Assembly (NCBI GenBank): GCA_945904015.1
Contig: CAMDPK010000021.1
Coordinates: 1 to 62,511, forward strand
Direction of reading: 5' to 3'
DNA: 62,511 nucleotides
Origin: Candidatus Kuenenia stuttgartensis
GTDB lineage: Bacteria > Planctomycetota > Planctomycetia > Planctomycetales > Planctomycetaceae
The translations under genes and the position numbers were made by a program. The notes beneath the pieces were generated by a model that did not search any database, was not told the DNA's origin, and saw only the letters and a program-made list of their open reading frames with translations. Below are positions 18,101-26,839 of the stretch, one piece after another (within the stretch, counting starts at the first letter, position 1; each line of letters opens with the position of its first letter).

Positions 18101-18398
18101 CTCCGCCGTCGACTACGTCCAACATCGCAGCCAAGCCGTCGAACGACAAATTGCTGATGTCGCAGAGCAACCACAACTTCCTGGCTCGCGACTTTTGCAC
18201 GGCTCCGTAGATGCCACGCAAAAAGGGTTTTGGAATCTGTACGGCTTCGGCCAACGCACACTCGTGCAATTGCTCGACGAGACGCTGATTCAAAGCCTCG
18301 AGAATTCGACAGATCGCACGCTGAACGCAGCCCGCCCCATGCCCGCCGAAGTTCGATCTGCTCGCCGTCAGGCACCGGACAATCCGGCGCTGCGCTGA
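15114..18398 (+). CDS. Lipoprotein with PA-IL-like domain and type I phosphodiesterase/alkaline phosphatase-fold domain
   Basis: A 1094-residue predicted lipoprotein. The N-terminal RWRALSMCLFASLALVGC is a lipobox signal peptide. Residues about 60-190 (TEGEPISISASGRVIV onward) resemble a PA-IL-like galactose-binding domain. From about 210 a nucleotide pyrophosphatase/phosphodiesterase fold begins: VVFYVDGLRPDVVREMA (first metal Asp), AFPSDTITSNGTMWTG (likely nucleophile Thr), WLPETDSVSHKE and LVSDHGHHGGRTGH (metal Asp/His). The C-terminal 250 residues are not recognised. A GTG at 15114 gives a positively charged n-region and is chosen over ATG 15180. Its last 31 bases overlap the convergent cobA-hemD gene. 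Confidence 0.75.
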   Translation: MSRYSSRLPLAPCAHNRWRALSMCLFASLALVGCSHTSSTTGHSFATKQPEADGDMVSVFGTVGWTDTGIEVTEGEPISISASGRVIVRQSDRWGQKFEATVNPEGTFLVHDGIQDQNFPLPSGNHGPAPCFCLIGRIGDQGKPFFVGKSKSWPASASGRLQLAVNDFDPSDSEGAFHAQVSRPKLVQPMSYEEVVPATDNSGSPLPNCQAVVFYVDGLRPDVVREMATMGHLPNIKSLFLDNGCWMSNCFTAFPSDTITSNGTMWTGCFSDRHGLKGQVRFCREGLSSQSYLDPLGPSRSARLLSPQGLDRALVDGQSTARKLIYGGKEGHHWKHSLTSDIKPLYEILRNEGRDWATGVLPIMTETPPPLWSRSLARTVPYFQANDAWKYIDDANANYAVRQLMPREQPVMIVWLPETDSVSHKECRGQFGATRRTISRADQLIGQIVAEFKAQDRLRSTYFCLVSDHGHHGGRTGHLSLFDFAHELFYRPRELDADGRWTGGGLGVTVRQHRERAHHDGDGGREFVFIDGDSDGAARIYFPKGNYRSRDWSGPNRPADLLAYRLAEHLPPINLVDFLARAEFNNPEGQQQERGRNEPARLFDEFTNRQRAIDLVLMKLGENSVLVTTSDRGSAVIERQPLERTSTDAVRWQLRYSVVTNVQPAADGQVTFDVVEHPLRDPLGLTQAVDGTFLREWHNEREWLEAQTPTQYPDSVVTLSRHMLWQNNIAPQEADAAPDLVITARPGWYFGNNSSPGTMHGYPLADAMRACMFVAGPNIRRGARIDAPCRLVDLTPTLLDMVGSGTRMDHFDGQPIRAIYQPATPHLPTPMFSRHIQQTPLPIQTAAADDVDGLASKIAQLSSNGDITLTSGQVMRAVFWDSVDLKAWQPVSYEPVAEYPDQPLTINHPASPYDLNNLAYNAVLLTELSVFRIMDDVVSPLTRGRRPFMTATDRVDSALRHHRSEWVSESANVIDLTNATIWDYQLTSQTNMRRIDSAVDYVQHRSQAVERQIADVAEQPQLPGSRLLHGSVDATQKGFWNLYGFGQRTLVQLLDETLIQSLENSTDRTLNAARPMPAEVRSARRQAPDNPALR

Positions 18399-19906
18399 GC
18401 GTCTTCCTGCTCGATCCACTGAATCGCCGACAGAATCCCTTCCCAGGTGTGTTCGGTCGCCTCAGCCGAAATTGGCAACCCGACCTCCTGGCACGCGGCC
18501 GAAGTCACGGGACTGATGCTGGCGATCCGAATCTGTCCGCCGAGTAGCGATCGCGCCGGTTCGGGAATCAAGCGTGCCACATTGCGAGCAATCGCGGGGC
18601 TGCTGACTCCGATCCAGTCCAGTTGCCCGGCAACGAACCGCTGGTTGACCTCGTCCGGCCACACGGCCACATCCCGATGTTGATAGACGACGATCTCCTC
18701 AAGCTGTGCTCCCGCCGCCGTCAACTCCGTTCGCAAGACATCGCGCACGCGATTGGCTCGCGCCCACAAGACTCGCTGGCCACTCACCTGCGGACACAAT
18801 GCAGCGGCGAGATGCTCTGCCCGATACGACTCCGGCACAACATCCGCCCGCAATTGAAACTCGCTCAACGCGGCAGCCGTCGAAGGACCAATCGCCGCCA
18901 GCCGAGCCTTTGCGAGCCGCCGAGCATCTCCGCCAAGTTCCCACAACCGGCCGAGCAACGCCCGCACACCGTTCGCGCTCGTGAAGACAATCCAATCGAA
19001 CTCGTCGATGCGCCGCAGCACTTCATCGACCGAGTCCCAAGTCTCCGGCGGATCAATCTCCAACGTCGGCATCAGGACCGGTTCGGCACCCAACTCGAAG
19101 ATCCGATCGATCTGGGTATCCGCTTGCTCATCCGCGCGAGTCACACCAATCCGACGACCAAACAACGGACGCTTCTCAAACCACGCGAGCCGTTCACGCT
19201 GTTGTACGCACTCGCCAACGACGATCAACGACGGCGGACGCAATCCCGCCAATGAAACTTGTTCCGCGATCGTCGCCAATGTTGCCGTCACGGTTTGCTG
19301 CGACGGCCAGCTCGCATGACTGATGACCGCGACCGGCGTGCTCGCATTTTTCCCCGCCCCGATCAGCGATTCCGCGATCTGCTTGAGTCGATGCCAACCC
19401 ATGTAGAAAACCAGCGTCCCCGGAAACGCAGCAAGCACCTTGTAATCCAAACTTGGAGCGTCCTTCGTCGGATCCTCGTGCCCCGTGATGAAGGCGACCG
19501 CCGATGCGTGATCGCGATGAGTCACCGAGAACCCCGCGTACTCCCCCGCAGCAACCGCTGCCGTCACCCCCGGCACGACCTCAAAGGAAATCCCCGCCTC
19601 TGCCAACGCCGCCGCTTCCTCGCTGCCACGTCCGAAAACAAACGGATCGCCACCCTTCAACCGAACAACGATCTTCCCCAACTTCGCGGCCGCAACCAAC
19701 CGTTGATTGATCTCGTCCTGATCCAGATGCCGCTCACCGCCTGCCGACACCCGGCACGTTCGCTCGGCTTTCGCCTTGGAGTACCGCAGCAAAATCGGAT
19801 TCACCAAACCGTCGTACAACACGACATCCGCCCGCCGCAGACATTCCAATCCGCGCAACGTCAGCAGCCCCGGATCTCCCGGCCCAGCTCCCACCAAGTA
19901 GACCAT
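18368..19906 (-). CDS. Fused uroporphyrinogen-III C-methyltransferase / uroporphyrinogen-III synthase
   Basis: A 512-residue fusion in tetrapyrrole synthesis. Residues about 1-245 are the SAM-dependent methyltransferase CobA/SUMT (VYLVGAGPGDPGLLTLRG, VVRLKGGDPFVFGRG, VVPGVTAA, GTLVFYMG), which makes precorrin-2 for siroheme and B12. Residues about 255-500 are HemD (GRRIGVTRADEQAD, DWIVFTSANGVRALL, DWIGVSSPAIARN), which closes hydroxymethylbilane into uroporphyrinogen III. This CobA-HemD fusion occurs in several phyla. The start ATG at 19906 (MVYLVGAG) matches the family; an in-frame ATG lies at 19936. The 3' end overlaps the convergent phosphodiesterase gene. Confidence 0.93.
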   Translation of the reverse strand: MVYLVGAGPGDPGLLTLRGLECLRRADVVLYDGLVNPILLRYSKAKAERTCRVSAGGERHLDQDEINQRLVAAAKLGKIVVRLKGGDPFVFGRGSEEAAALAEAGISFEVVPGVTAAVAAGEYAGFSVTHRDHASAVAFITGHEDPTKDAPSLDYKVLAAFPGTLVFYMGWHRLKQIAESLIGAGKNASTPVAVISHASWPSQQTVTATLATIAEQVSLAGLRPPSLIVVGECVQQRERLAWFEKRPLFGRRIGVTRADEQADTQIDRIFELGAEPVLMPTLEIDPPETWDSVDEVLRRIDEFDWIVFTSANGVRALLGRLWELGGDARRLAKARLAAIGPSTAAALSEFQLRADVVPESYRAEHLAAALCPQVSGQRVLWARANRVRDVLRTELTAAGAQLEEIVVYQHRDVAVWPDEVNQRFVAGQLDWIGVSSPAIARNVARLIPEPARSLLGGQIRIASISPVTSAACQEVGLPISAEATEHTWEGILSAIQWIEQEDAQRSAGLSGA

Positions 19907-19983
19907 TCCCACGGATGCCGACACGAGAAACCTCACTTAACGATTGGTTTGTGGCAGAGCGTATCGGTGCCACAACCAACGAA

Positions 19984-20013
19984 AAAGCCCGATGGCTTCG
20001 CTGCCATCGGGCT
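19984..20013 (-). terminator. Rho-independent terminator at the end of the ribosomal cluster
   Basis: On the minus strand AAGCCCGATGGC, a short loop and GCCATCGGGCTTTTTC form a strong stem followed by T residues. It lies 22 bases after the rplQ stop codon and closes the S10-spc-alpha transcript. Confidence 0.85.
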
Positions 20014-20035
20014 TGATTGGGATTCTTTCGTCGAA

Positions 20036-20578
20036 TTACTTCTTGCTTTCGACGGCGAGACGAGTCGGCTCACCAACGAATTCCAAGTATGCTAGCTGGG
20101 CCGCATCGCCCAATCGACGCTTCGCGATGTGAACCACGCGAGTGTATCCACCCGGTCGATCCTCGAATCGCGGTGCAAGCTTATCGATCAACAAAAGGAC
20201 GACATCATTGCCTCGCAGCACATCAAACAACCGGCGACGATGGTGAATGTACTTGGCCTGAGCCGTCAGCCATGTCTGACCAGCCTCGGTTGCTCGCCAT
20301 GTTTTATATTCGTCGGTACCACGAGCGTGCGGGCAAGCGATTTGATTCGCGTCATCCCGGCACTTCTTCGCTTTCACCGCCGTCGTGACCAGTTTCTCGA
20401 CAAACGGGCGAACTTCCTTGGCCTTTGCCAAAGTCGTCCGAATTCGGCCATTGGCTTTGGCCGCTCCTGCCGCCTCTTGGTCACACGTCAGGATCAAACA
20501 GCGAGCCATATTGCGCATCAGTGCATGACGATGCGAACTATTCCGTCCCAGATGTCGGCCCCGAAGTCTGTGCCGCAT
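20036..20578 (-). CDS. rplQ: Large ribosomal subunit protein bL17
   Basis: bL17 lines the polypeptide exit tunnel region. The protein begins MRHRLRGRHLGRNSSHRHALMRNMA, the classic L17 opening. It is 180 residues, longer than the 120-130 common in other bacteria, because of an extended middle (about 60-120) and a C-terminal tail. It is the last gene of the ribosomal super-operon, after rpoA, and precedes the terminator at 19984-20013. Confidence 0.95.
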   Translation of the reverse strand: MRHRLRGRHLGRNSSHRHALMRNMARCLILTCDQEAAGAAKANGRIRTTLAKAKEVRPFVEKLVTTAVKAKKCRDDANQIACPHARGTDEYKTWRATEAGQTWLTAQAKYIHHRRRLFDVLRGNDVVLLLIDKLAPRFEDRPGGYTRVVHIAKRRLGDAAQLAYLEFVGEPTRLAVESKK

Positions 20579-20652
20579 GATCGATCACCAAAATCTTTCT
20601 TCATCTCAATGCGCCGGTTGTCGCTCTTTGTCCGGCTTGTTCCGACCGATCG

Positions 20653-21669
20653 TTACCTCGCGGCGAGCGACCGGGACACTTTCATCCCCAGACGGAGACC
20701 AATCACACTCAAACGCTCACGGACCTCAACCAGCGTGGTCTCGCCGAAGTTCCGCACTTGCAACAACTGGTCCTCACTGCGAGTGACCAAGTCGCGGATC
20801 GTGTTGATCCCTTCCGATTCCAGGCAGTTCGTCGCGCGAACGGATAAATTTAACTCCGCCAAACTTTGATTGAGCTTCTCTTCCAATTCCAAATCGACGG
20901 GTGAGTACCCGGTCGAGTCCAGCATGCCACGCAGTCCGCCTTCGGGACTGATCTCAGCACCCGCCTCACGAAACGAGACAAACGGAGTGAGGTGCTTGCG
21001 AAGAATTTTCGCTGCCTCCACGACAGCCATCTCCGGCGTGATCGTCCCGTTAGTCCAGACCTCCAGGTTCAGCTTGTCGTAATTCGTTCGCTGACCGACT
21101 CGGCAATCCTCGATCTTGTACCGCACACGAACGACCGGTGAGAAAATCGCATCGAGCAACAAAAGTCCCGGTTCCTCGTCATGCGACGCATGATACTCGG
21201 ATGCCGGGATGTAGCTGCGCCCATTCTCAACAGTCAGTTCCATGTTGAACGGCACGTCGTCGGTCATTGTGGCGACGATCAAATTTTTGTTGAGCACCTC
21301 AACCTGGTCGCTGCAAATGATGTCGCCAGCGGTCACGACACCACGTTGATGCCGCTCGATTCGCAACGTCTTCTGCGTTGAACTGTGATTTTTCACCACG
21401 ACCGATTTGATGTTCAAACAAATGTCGGTGACGTCCTCGACCACGCCGGGAACCGTCATGAATTCGTGCTGCACGCCTTGGATGCGCACTTTCGTAATCG
21501 AACTACCTTCCAAACTGGTCAGCATGATCCGCCGCAGGCTGTTGCCAATCGTCGCTCCGAAACCGCGTTCAAACGGCTCGGCGACAAACATGCCGTACAT
21601 CGGAGTGGCCGTCGTCGGGACCAACTGTACTCTGCTCGGAAGTTCCAGACCTCGCCAACGAATTCGCAT
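20653..21669 (-). CDS. rpoA: DNA-directed RNA polymerase subunit alpha
   Basis: A 338-residue alpha subunit. The N-terminal domain shows [25 protein letters not shown], the dimerisation/assembly block. The C-terminal domain ([39 protein letters not shown]) has the DNA- and activator-binding helices. The start ATG at 21669 ([10 protein letters not shown]) has GGAGG nine bases upstream. It lies between rpsK and rplQ; in many bacteria rpsD separates rpsK from rpoA, but here rpsD is at 42337. Confidence 0.97.
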   Translation of the reverse strand: MRIRWRGLELPSRVQLVPTTATPMYGMFVAEPFERGFGATIGNSLRRIMLTSLEGSSITKVRIQGVQHEFMTVPGVVEDVTDICLNIKSVVVKNHSSTQKTLRIERHQRGVVTAGDIICSDQVEVLNKNLIVATMTDDVPFNMELTVENGRSYIPASEYHASHDEEPGLLLLDAIFSPVVRVRYKIEDCRVGQRTNYDKLNLEVWTNGTITPEMAVVEAAKILRKHLTPFVSFREAGAEISPEGGLRGMLDSTGYSPVDLELEEKLNQSLAELNLSVRATNCLESEGINTIRDLVTRSEDQLLQVRNFGETTLVEVRERLSVIGLRLGMKVSRSLAAR

Positions 21670-21741
21670 TGCCAACCTCCAACTAAAACTACTTCTCAAA
21701 GTCAATCAAACCGCCGAACAGCCTATCCAAAAAATCGTTAA

Positions 21742-22119
21742 CTACACGCGACGCTTCTTTGGCGGACGACAACCGTTGTGTGGCAACGGAGTAATATCCT
21801 CAATCGAACGAACTACGATGCCGGAAGTTTGCAATCCTGTAATCGCGCTTTCACGGCCGGAACCAGGGCCATTAACACGCACTTCCATTTCGCGGACCCC
21901 GAACTTCGCAGCACGTTCCGCACAAATTTCCGCCGCTCGCTGTGCGGCAAATGGAGTGCTCTTGCGGCTGCCTTTGAAACCAGCCGTGCCAGCCGTAGCC
22001 CAACACAGGACATCTCCAGCCGGATCAGTGACTGTGACGATCGTATTGTTAAATGTCGCCTTGATGAACGCGATGGCCTTGTTGACGTGCCGTCGCACTT
22101 TTTTCTTTCCTGCTGCCAC
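21742..22119 (-). CDS. rpsK: Small ribosomal subunit protein uS11
   Basis: A 125-residue uS11, a platform protein of the 30S subunit. It shows [36 protein letters not shown] and the conserved C-terminal [12 protein letters not shown]. It starts at GTG (22119) with GAGGCGGAAC upstream. It lies between rpsM and rpoA. Confidence 0.96.
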   Translation of the reverse strand: MAAGKKKVRRHVNKAIAFIKATFNNTIVTVTDPAGDVLCWATAGTAGFKGSRKSTPFAAQRAAEICAERAAKFGVREMEVRVNGPGSGRESAITGLQTSGIVVRSIEDITPLPHNGCRPPKKRRV

Positions 22120-22203
22120 TGTTCCGCCTCTCTGCTGAGTTCGTTGGAGTTCCGCCCTTTGGCGGTCGACCCATGAAAATCAATCCAAATTCCTCGCCCC
22201 CGA

Positions 22204-22590
22204 TTAGTGCTTCATGTCCTTGACGCCCTTCTTGCCGGCCACTGTCTTCTTCACGCCTTTTCGAGTTCGCGCATTCGTACGCGTCCGTTGACCTCGCACT
22301 GGCAAGTTGCGCCGGTGCCGCGTCCCTCGATAACTCTTAATATCCTTCAATCGACCAATGTCTTGCTGAATTGCGCGGCGCAACTGACCCTCGACCATCA
22401 CTTCCTTGTCGAGGAAGCCGTTAATCTTGGCGATGTTGTCGTCGGTCAGTTGAGACGCCTTAATCCGCGGATCGATGCCAAGTTGATGGCACAACCGCAG
22501 CGCGACCTTCTGACCGACGCCATACAGGTACGACAACGAGATATAGACGAACTTGTCGTTCGGAATATCGACACCTTGGATACGAGGCAT
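22204..22590 (-). CDS. rpsM: Small ribosomal subunit protein uS13
   Basis: A 128-residue uS13 of the 30S head, which contacts the 50S subunit and P-site tRNA. It begins MPRIQGVDIPNDKFVYISLSYLYGVG and contains the conserved RGTRHRRNLPVRGQRTRTNARTRKG tract. It follows rpmJ by 11 bases. Confidence 0.97.
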   Translation of the reverse strand: MPRIQGVDIPNDKFVYISLSYLYGVGQKVALRLCHQLGIDPRIKASQLTDDNIAKINGFLDKEVMVEGQLRRAIQQDIGRLKDIKSYRGTRHRRNLPVRGQRTRTNARTRKGVKKTVAGKKGVKDMKH

Positions 22591-22601
22591 CGCGGCTCCC
22601 T

Positions 22602-22718
22602 TTAACCTTGTCGCTGCTTGTGACGTGGATCGAGACTACACACAACATACATGCGACCGCGACGCCGCACGATTTTGCAGCCCTCGCAGATGCGCCGAAT
22701 ACTCGACCGAACCTTCAT
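22602..22718 (-). CDS. rpmJ: Large ribosomal subunit protein bL36, zinc-binding form
   Basis: A 38-residue protein, [20 protein letters not shown] followed by [18 protein letters not shown]. The C-x2-C, C and H residues form the zinc ribbon of the ancestral form. It fits the 16 bases after secY and 11 bases before rpsM. No infA or map gene intervenes, unlike many bacteria. Confidence 0.96.
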   Translation of the reverse strand: MKVRSSIRRICEGCKIVRRRGRMYVVCSLDPRHKQRQG

Positions 22719-22734
22719 GACAACCTCAAACTTC

Positions 22735-24078
22735 CTAGCCCTCAGTCAGCCCCGCCTGATTCCGCACCAGCAAATGGCTGTCAATGCGCGAGATCAGATC
22801 AATAGACACTGACACCACAATCAACAACCCCGTGCCGCCATAGAAACCGGCGATGACGGGATCCACATTGACCACTTTGCTCACAATGCTCGGCAGAATC
22901 GCCAACAAACTCAAGAACCCTGCTCCCACGAAGGTCACCCGAACGATGACTTGCTCCAAGTACTTCGAGGTACGGTCCCCAGGACGATATCCCGGAATGA
23001 AACTGCCGTAGTCCTTCAGATTCTGAGCGATCTCTTTGGGATTGAAAGTGACTGCCGCCCAGAAATACGAGAAGAAGAAAATCAATCCGGCGTAACTCAG
23101 ATAGTACAGTGCCGGCAAACTCACGAATTGGTTGAAGTATGGAATATCGATCCGCTCCAGCAATTGATGGTGCAAATAACTAGGAATCATCAACAGGCTC
23201 GACGCAAAGATGATCGGCATGACACCAGATTGATTGAGCTTGAGCGGGAGAAACTGCTCAGAACCACCAAACATCCTCCGGCCGCGAACATGTTTCGCAC
23301 TCTGCACCGGGATTCGCCGCTGAGCCTGCGTGACAAACACAACTGCCAGGACAATCGCCACAAACAAGCCAATGAGGAGCAGAATCCGATCAATCCCATT
23401 GTCAGATCCGATGGACATCCCACGTTCAAGCACAGGCTTTGCAAGATTAAAAACAGCAGAGGGCATCTGAGCCATGATGCCAGCCATAATCAACAAACTG
23501 ATCCCATTGCCGATTCCAAAGGCGTCAATTTGCTCGCCGATCCACATCAAAAACATTGTTCCAGACGTCATCATCACGGCGGTCGAAAGATGGAAGATGA
23601 AGGTGTCGTACTCCGCCAAAACCATGCCTTGTCCAGTCACGCTGCCGGCCGACATTGCCTTCACCCAAAAGAAACTCTGCAACAGACTGACGATCACCGT
23701 AATTTGCCGAGTGAGCTCATTGATCTTACGCCGCCCGGACTCGCCTTCCTTCTGAAGGCGTTCCAACGGAGGATAGACAGTCGCCAACAATTGGAAGACG
23801 ATCGAGCAGGAAATGTAGGGCATGATTCCCAGCCCGAAAATCGTGCTGTAGCCAACTTGTGACGCCGAAAACAGCGACGCCGTTTGCAAGATTTGTCCGA
23901 GCGGACCGCCACCGCCGGACTGCAGTTTTTCAATATTCTGCTGGACGAGTTCTTGGTTGACGATCGGCAGCGGAACCCAAAATCCCATGCGATACACCGC
24001 CAGCAGCACTACTGTCAGCAGTAGCTTGCGACGAAGATCAGGGATCGACAGGATCGCTACGAGTTTCTGGATCATCAC
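22735..24078 (-). CDS. secY: Protein translocase subunit SecY
   Basis: A 447-residue channel subunit of the SecYEG translocon with about ten hydrophobic segments. Recognisable blocks include [39 protein letters not shown] (plug and TM2), [12 protein letters not shown] and the cytosolic loop [18 protein letters not shown]. It sits between rplO and rpmJ. The start has two ATGs (24078, 24075). Confidence 0.97.
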   Translation of the reverse strand: MMIQKLVAILSIPDLRRKLLLTVVLLAVYRMGFWVPLPIVNQELVQQNIEKLQSGGGGPLGQILQTASLFSASQVGYSTIFGLGIMPYISCSIVFQLLATVYPPLERLQKEGESGRRKINELTRQITVIVSLLQSFFWVKAMSAGSVTGQGMVLAEYDTFIFHLSTAVMMTSGTMFLMWIGEQIDAFGIGNGISLLIMAGIMAQMPSAVFNLAKPVLERGMSIGSDNGIDRILLLIGLFVAIVLAVVFVTQAQRRIPVQSAKHVRGRRMFGGSEQFLPLKLNQSGVMPIIFASSLLMIPSYLHHQLLERIDIPYFNQFVSLPALYYLSYAGLIFFFSYFWAAVTFNPKEIAQNLKDYGSFIPGYRPGDRTSKYLEQVIVRVTFVGAGFLSLLAILPSIVSKVVNVDPVIAGFYGGTGLLIVVSVSIDLISRIDSHLLVRNQAGLTEG

Positions 24079-24142
24079 TCACTCAAAGGGTATTTGCACC
24101 CTCGCGTCAAACGCCGCGCGTTGGCCACACGGACAACATCAA

Positions 24143-24595
24143 CTAGCTCAGCACCACTTTGCCGCCAGCCGCTTCAATTTTCTGGGCCGCACTGCGGGTC
24201 ACATGACTCGCTTCAACCGTCAATGCCCGCGTCAACTCACCTCCACCTAGCACTCGCACGATTTGACTGCGCCGCGGAATGAGTCCGGCCGAAATCAGTG
24301 CGTCCATATTCACCACCGAAACACCTGCATCCAACTTTTCGAACGCCCCAATGTTCACGATCGCGATCTTCTTCTGTGCCGAATAGTCTCCGGCTGAAAA
24401 CCCACGTTTCGCAACCTTGCGAAACATCGGCATCTGACCACCTTCCTTGACTAAATATCCCTTGGCACCCGAGCGAGAACTTTCGCCCTTGTGTCCTCGA
24501 CCAGAGGTCTTTCCGTGACTGCCGATACCACGCCCAATGCGCTTGCGATTGGGGCCTTGACGGCCGGCTGCGGCGGTGACTTCGTGAATGTACAT
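24143..24595 (-). CDS. rplO: Large ribosomal subunit protein uL15
   Basis: A 150-residue uL15. The glycine-rich N terminus NRKRIGRGIGSHGKTSGRGHKG binds 23S rRNA, and RKVAKRGF is conserved. It follows rpsE after 27 bases, so rpmD (L30), which normally sits between them, is absent. Confidence 0.96.
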   Translation of the reverse strand: MYIHEVTAAAGRQGPNRKRIGRGIGSHGKTSGRGHKGESSRSGAKGYLVKEGGQMPMFRKVAKRGFSAGDYSAQKKIAIVNIGAFEKLDAGVSVVNMDALISAGLIPRRSQIVRVLGGGELTRALTVEASHVTRSAAQKIEAAGGKVVLS

Positions 24596-24622
24596 TTCAA
24601 ATATTTCCCGAAACAGATGCTT

Positions 24623-25123
24623 CTACAACTGCACGCCGCGCAACCGAGCCACTTCATCCCGAGTCCGCAAAGACTTGAGCGCCTCGAACACTGCTTTGAC
24701 CAACGTCAACGGGCAATTCGAGCCAAAGCTCTTAGTCAATACGTCGGTGATGCCGACCGCGTTCATGATCGAGCGAACCGAACCGCCGGCGATGACGCCA
24801 GTTCCGGGACTGGCTGGAATCAACACGATGCGGGATGCTCCGAAACGCCCCTCGACTCGGTGTGGAACCGTTTGATGAACGACTTGGACCTTGATACGCG
24901 TCCGCTCGGCAGCACGAGTCGCCTTTTCGACAGCGATCGGAACTTCCGGCCCTTTTCCATAGCCCCAGCCAACTGTGCCGCGACCGTCACCGACCACGAC
25001 CAAGCCCGCGAAGCTGAAACGGCGGCCTCCCTTTACGACACAGGCACAACGCCGGATTTGCAGTGTGTGTTCGACACTGTCGGATCGATTTTCTGATCGG
25101 TTGTCGGATCGTTTTTCTGCCAC
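24623..25123 (-). CDS. rpsE: Small ribosomal subunit protein uS5
   Basis: A 166-residue uS5, important for decoding fidelity. It shows VVKGGRRFSFAGLVVVGDGRGTVGWGYGKG (double-stranded-RNA-binding S5 fold) and IPASPGTGVIAGGSVRSIMNAVGITDVLTKSFGS. The N terminus has a short repeat-like leader (DNRSENRSDS). Confidence 0.97.
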   Translation of the reverse strand: MAEKRSDNRSENRSDSVEHTLQIRRCACVVKGGRRFSFAGLVVVGDGRGTVGWGYGKGPEVPIAVEKATRAAERTRIKVQVVHQTVPHRVEGRFGASRIVLIPASPGTGVIAGGSVRSIMNAVGITDVLTKSFGSNCPLTLVKAVFEALKSLRTRDEVARLRGVQL

Positions 25124-25146
25124 AGTTCCCCTCGCGATTCACTCGA

Positions 25147-25518
25147 CTAAAACTGCAAACCTGCCTCACGAGCACCATCGGCCAGCGCTGCCACACGCCC
25201 ATGATACTTGTACTGTCCGCGATCAAATACCACGTTGGTAATTCCCAACTGAACACATCGTTCACCGAGCGTCTTGCCAATGACAGTCGCAGCCACGACG
25301 TTTCCGCCGTTCTTCAACTGGCCGCGCAAATCCTTTTCGGCACTACTCGCGGCAGCGACAGTCTTACCGGACGCGTCATCGATGACTTGCGCGGAGATGT
25401 GCTTATTACTGCGGAACACCGACAGGCGCAATCGGCCGCTCGCAGAGCGGCGCACTTGATTGCGCACGCGCCACGTTCGACGTTGTCGGCTACGTTGAAG
25501 AGATTTTGTGATCGACAT
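25147..25518 (-). CDS. rplR: Large ribosomal subunit protein uL18
   Basis: A 123-residue 5S rRNA-binding protein. It shows [36 protein letters not shown] and the conserved [21 protein letters not shown] end. The ATG at 25518 ([10 protein letters not shown]) is preferred to the upstream ATG at 25536. It lies between rplF and rpsE. Confidence 0.95.
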   Translation of the reverse strand: MSITKSLQRSRQRRTWRVRNQVRRSASGRLRLSVFRSNKHISAQVIDDASGKTVAAASSAEKDLRGQLKNGGNVVAATVIGKTLGERCVQLGITNVVFDRGQYKYHGRVAALADGAREAGLQF

Positions 25519-25576
25519 GTCTGCACTTCGTTGCAATCGGGCATCGACGCGACGCCGAATCTATGTTTGACAGAAG

Positions 25577-26125
25577 TTACTTGGCTCCAGCGCCAAACGC
25601 CTTACCAGCCTTACGGCGGATGAACTCGCCGGCGTACTTGACCCCTTTGGCTTTGTACGGATCGGGGACACGCGACGCACGCACCTGAGCGGCGAATTGA
25701 CCGACCGCTTGCTTATCAACACCGGAAACGACCAAGTGCGTGTTGTCCGGAAGAGAAACTGTGATATCGGCGGGAACGTCGAAAACGACCGGCTTTGAGT
25801 AGCCGACCGACAGTTCCAACTTCTTTCCCTTGAGTTGCACCTGATAACCAACGCCGTTGAGTTCCAGTCGTTTCTCGAAACCGGAATGAACCCCGGTGAC
25901 CGCATTGTTGACGAGCGCTCGATACAGGCCGTGCAAGGCACGCTCGGTGCGACCAGTACCGTTCACCGAAACATTCAACGATGTTCCGTCCTTCGCGACA
26001 CTGACCACAGGATGCAACGATACCGAAAGTTTGCCCTTCGGACCGCTCGCGTTGACCTGACCCGCAGTCACATCAACAGTGACGCCGTTCGGAACAATCA
26101 CTGGCATTTTTCCAACTCGTGACAT
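25577..26125 (-). CDS. rplF: Large ribosomal subunit protein uL6
   Basis: A 182-residue uL6 with two similar domains. It begins MSRVGKMPVIVPNGVTVDV and contains the family C-terminal signature RVPDPYKAKGVKYAGEFIRRKAGKA. It follows rpsH after 88 bases, which is unusually far for this operon because a palindromic element lies between them. Confidence 0.97.
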   Translation of the reverse strand: MSRVGKMPVIVPNGVTVDVTAGQVNASGPKGKLSVSLHPVVSVAKDGTSLNVSVNGTGRTERALHGLYRALVNNAVTGVHSGFEKRLELNGVGYQVQLKGKKLELSVGYSKPVVFDVPADITVSLPDNTHLVVSGVDKQAVGQFAAQVRASRVPDPYKAKGVKYAGEFIRRKAGKAFGAGAK

Positions 26126-26151
26126 TTCGCCGCCCGCACTAATTTCTTGTC

Positions 26152-26204
26152 GGGCAGGTCTTCAACCTGCCAAGTTTTTTAGTGACAGGCTGAAAACCTG
26201 CCCC
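26152..26204. repeat. REPIN-like hairpin doublet inside the ribosomal operon
   Basis: The arms 26152-26171 (GGGCAGGTCTTCAACCTGCC) and about 26184-26203 match at 17 of 20 positions as inverted repeats, and each arm is itself a hairpin. It sits in the 88-nt gap between rpsH and rplF. Confidence 0.75.
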
Positions 26205-26213
26205 GTGAATTTG

Positions 26214-26615
26214 CTACCAAATCTCCAGCAGAGCCTCGCCCCCGATTCCTTTTTCCTTCGCTTCACGATTGCTGAGCACGCCTTGATTCGTCGAAAGGAC
26301 GAGGACACCCATCCCGCCGAGCACCCTCGGCATATTCTCGCGGCCAAAATAAATCCTGCGGCCCGGCTTGCTGACACGCTTGATGCTTCGGACGACACGT
26401 TCGCCACTTGGGCCGTACTTTAGATTGATCCGCAAAGTGCCCCCCGGAGCAGCATCGTTCGCGTGCGACTCGAAGTCCCAAATGAAGCCCTCTCGCTGAA
26501 GAGCGGCCGCAATTTGTACTTTCAAATTCGAGGTTGGAACGTCCACATGCGTCGCCTCGACTTGCAGGCCGTTGCGGATTCGAGTCGCCAAATCACTAAC
26601 TGGATCAGTCATCAT
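26214..26615 (-). CDS. rpsH: Small ribosomal subunit protein uS8
   Basis: A 133-residue uS8 that binds helix 21 of 16S rRNA. It begins [16 protein letters not shown] and ends with [28 protein letters not shown], the family signature. It lies between rpsN and rplF. Confidence 0.97.
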   Translation of the reverse strand: MMTDPVSDLATRIRNGLQVEATHVDVPTSNLKVQIAAALQREGFIWDFESHANDAAPGGTLRINLKYGPSGERVVRSIKRVSKPGRRIYFGRENMPRVLGGMGVLVLSTNQGVLSNREAKEKGIGGEALLEIW

Positions 26616-26630
26616 AATGAATTCGCCTAG

Positions 26631-26816
26631 CTACCAACTCGCTTTTTTTACACCGGGAATCATGCCGTCCAGCGCCAAATTGCGGAAACAGATTCGACAT
26701 AGCCTAAACTTCTGATACACGGCGCGCTGACGACCACACATCTGGCATCGGCTCTCACGCCGCGAGCTGAATTTCGGAGTTCGTTTTGCTTTCGCGATAT
26801 GTGCTTTGGTTGCCAT
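26631..26816 (-). CDS. rpsN: Small ribosomal subunit protein uS14, zinc-binding type
   Basis: A 61-residue uS14 of the short, zinc-binding type (S14Z). The ligands are CQMCGR and CRICFR (C-x2-C pairs), and the ending is [11 protein letters not shown]. It lies between rplE and rpsH, as expected for the spc operon. Confidence 0.97.
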   Translation of the reverse strand: MATKAHIAKAKRTPKFSSRRESRCQMCGRQRAVYQKFRLCRICFRNLALDGMIPGVKKASW

Positions 26817-26839
26817 GACTCACCAACTTTGAAGTCTGA

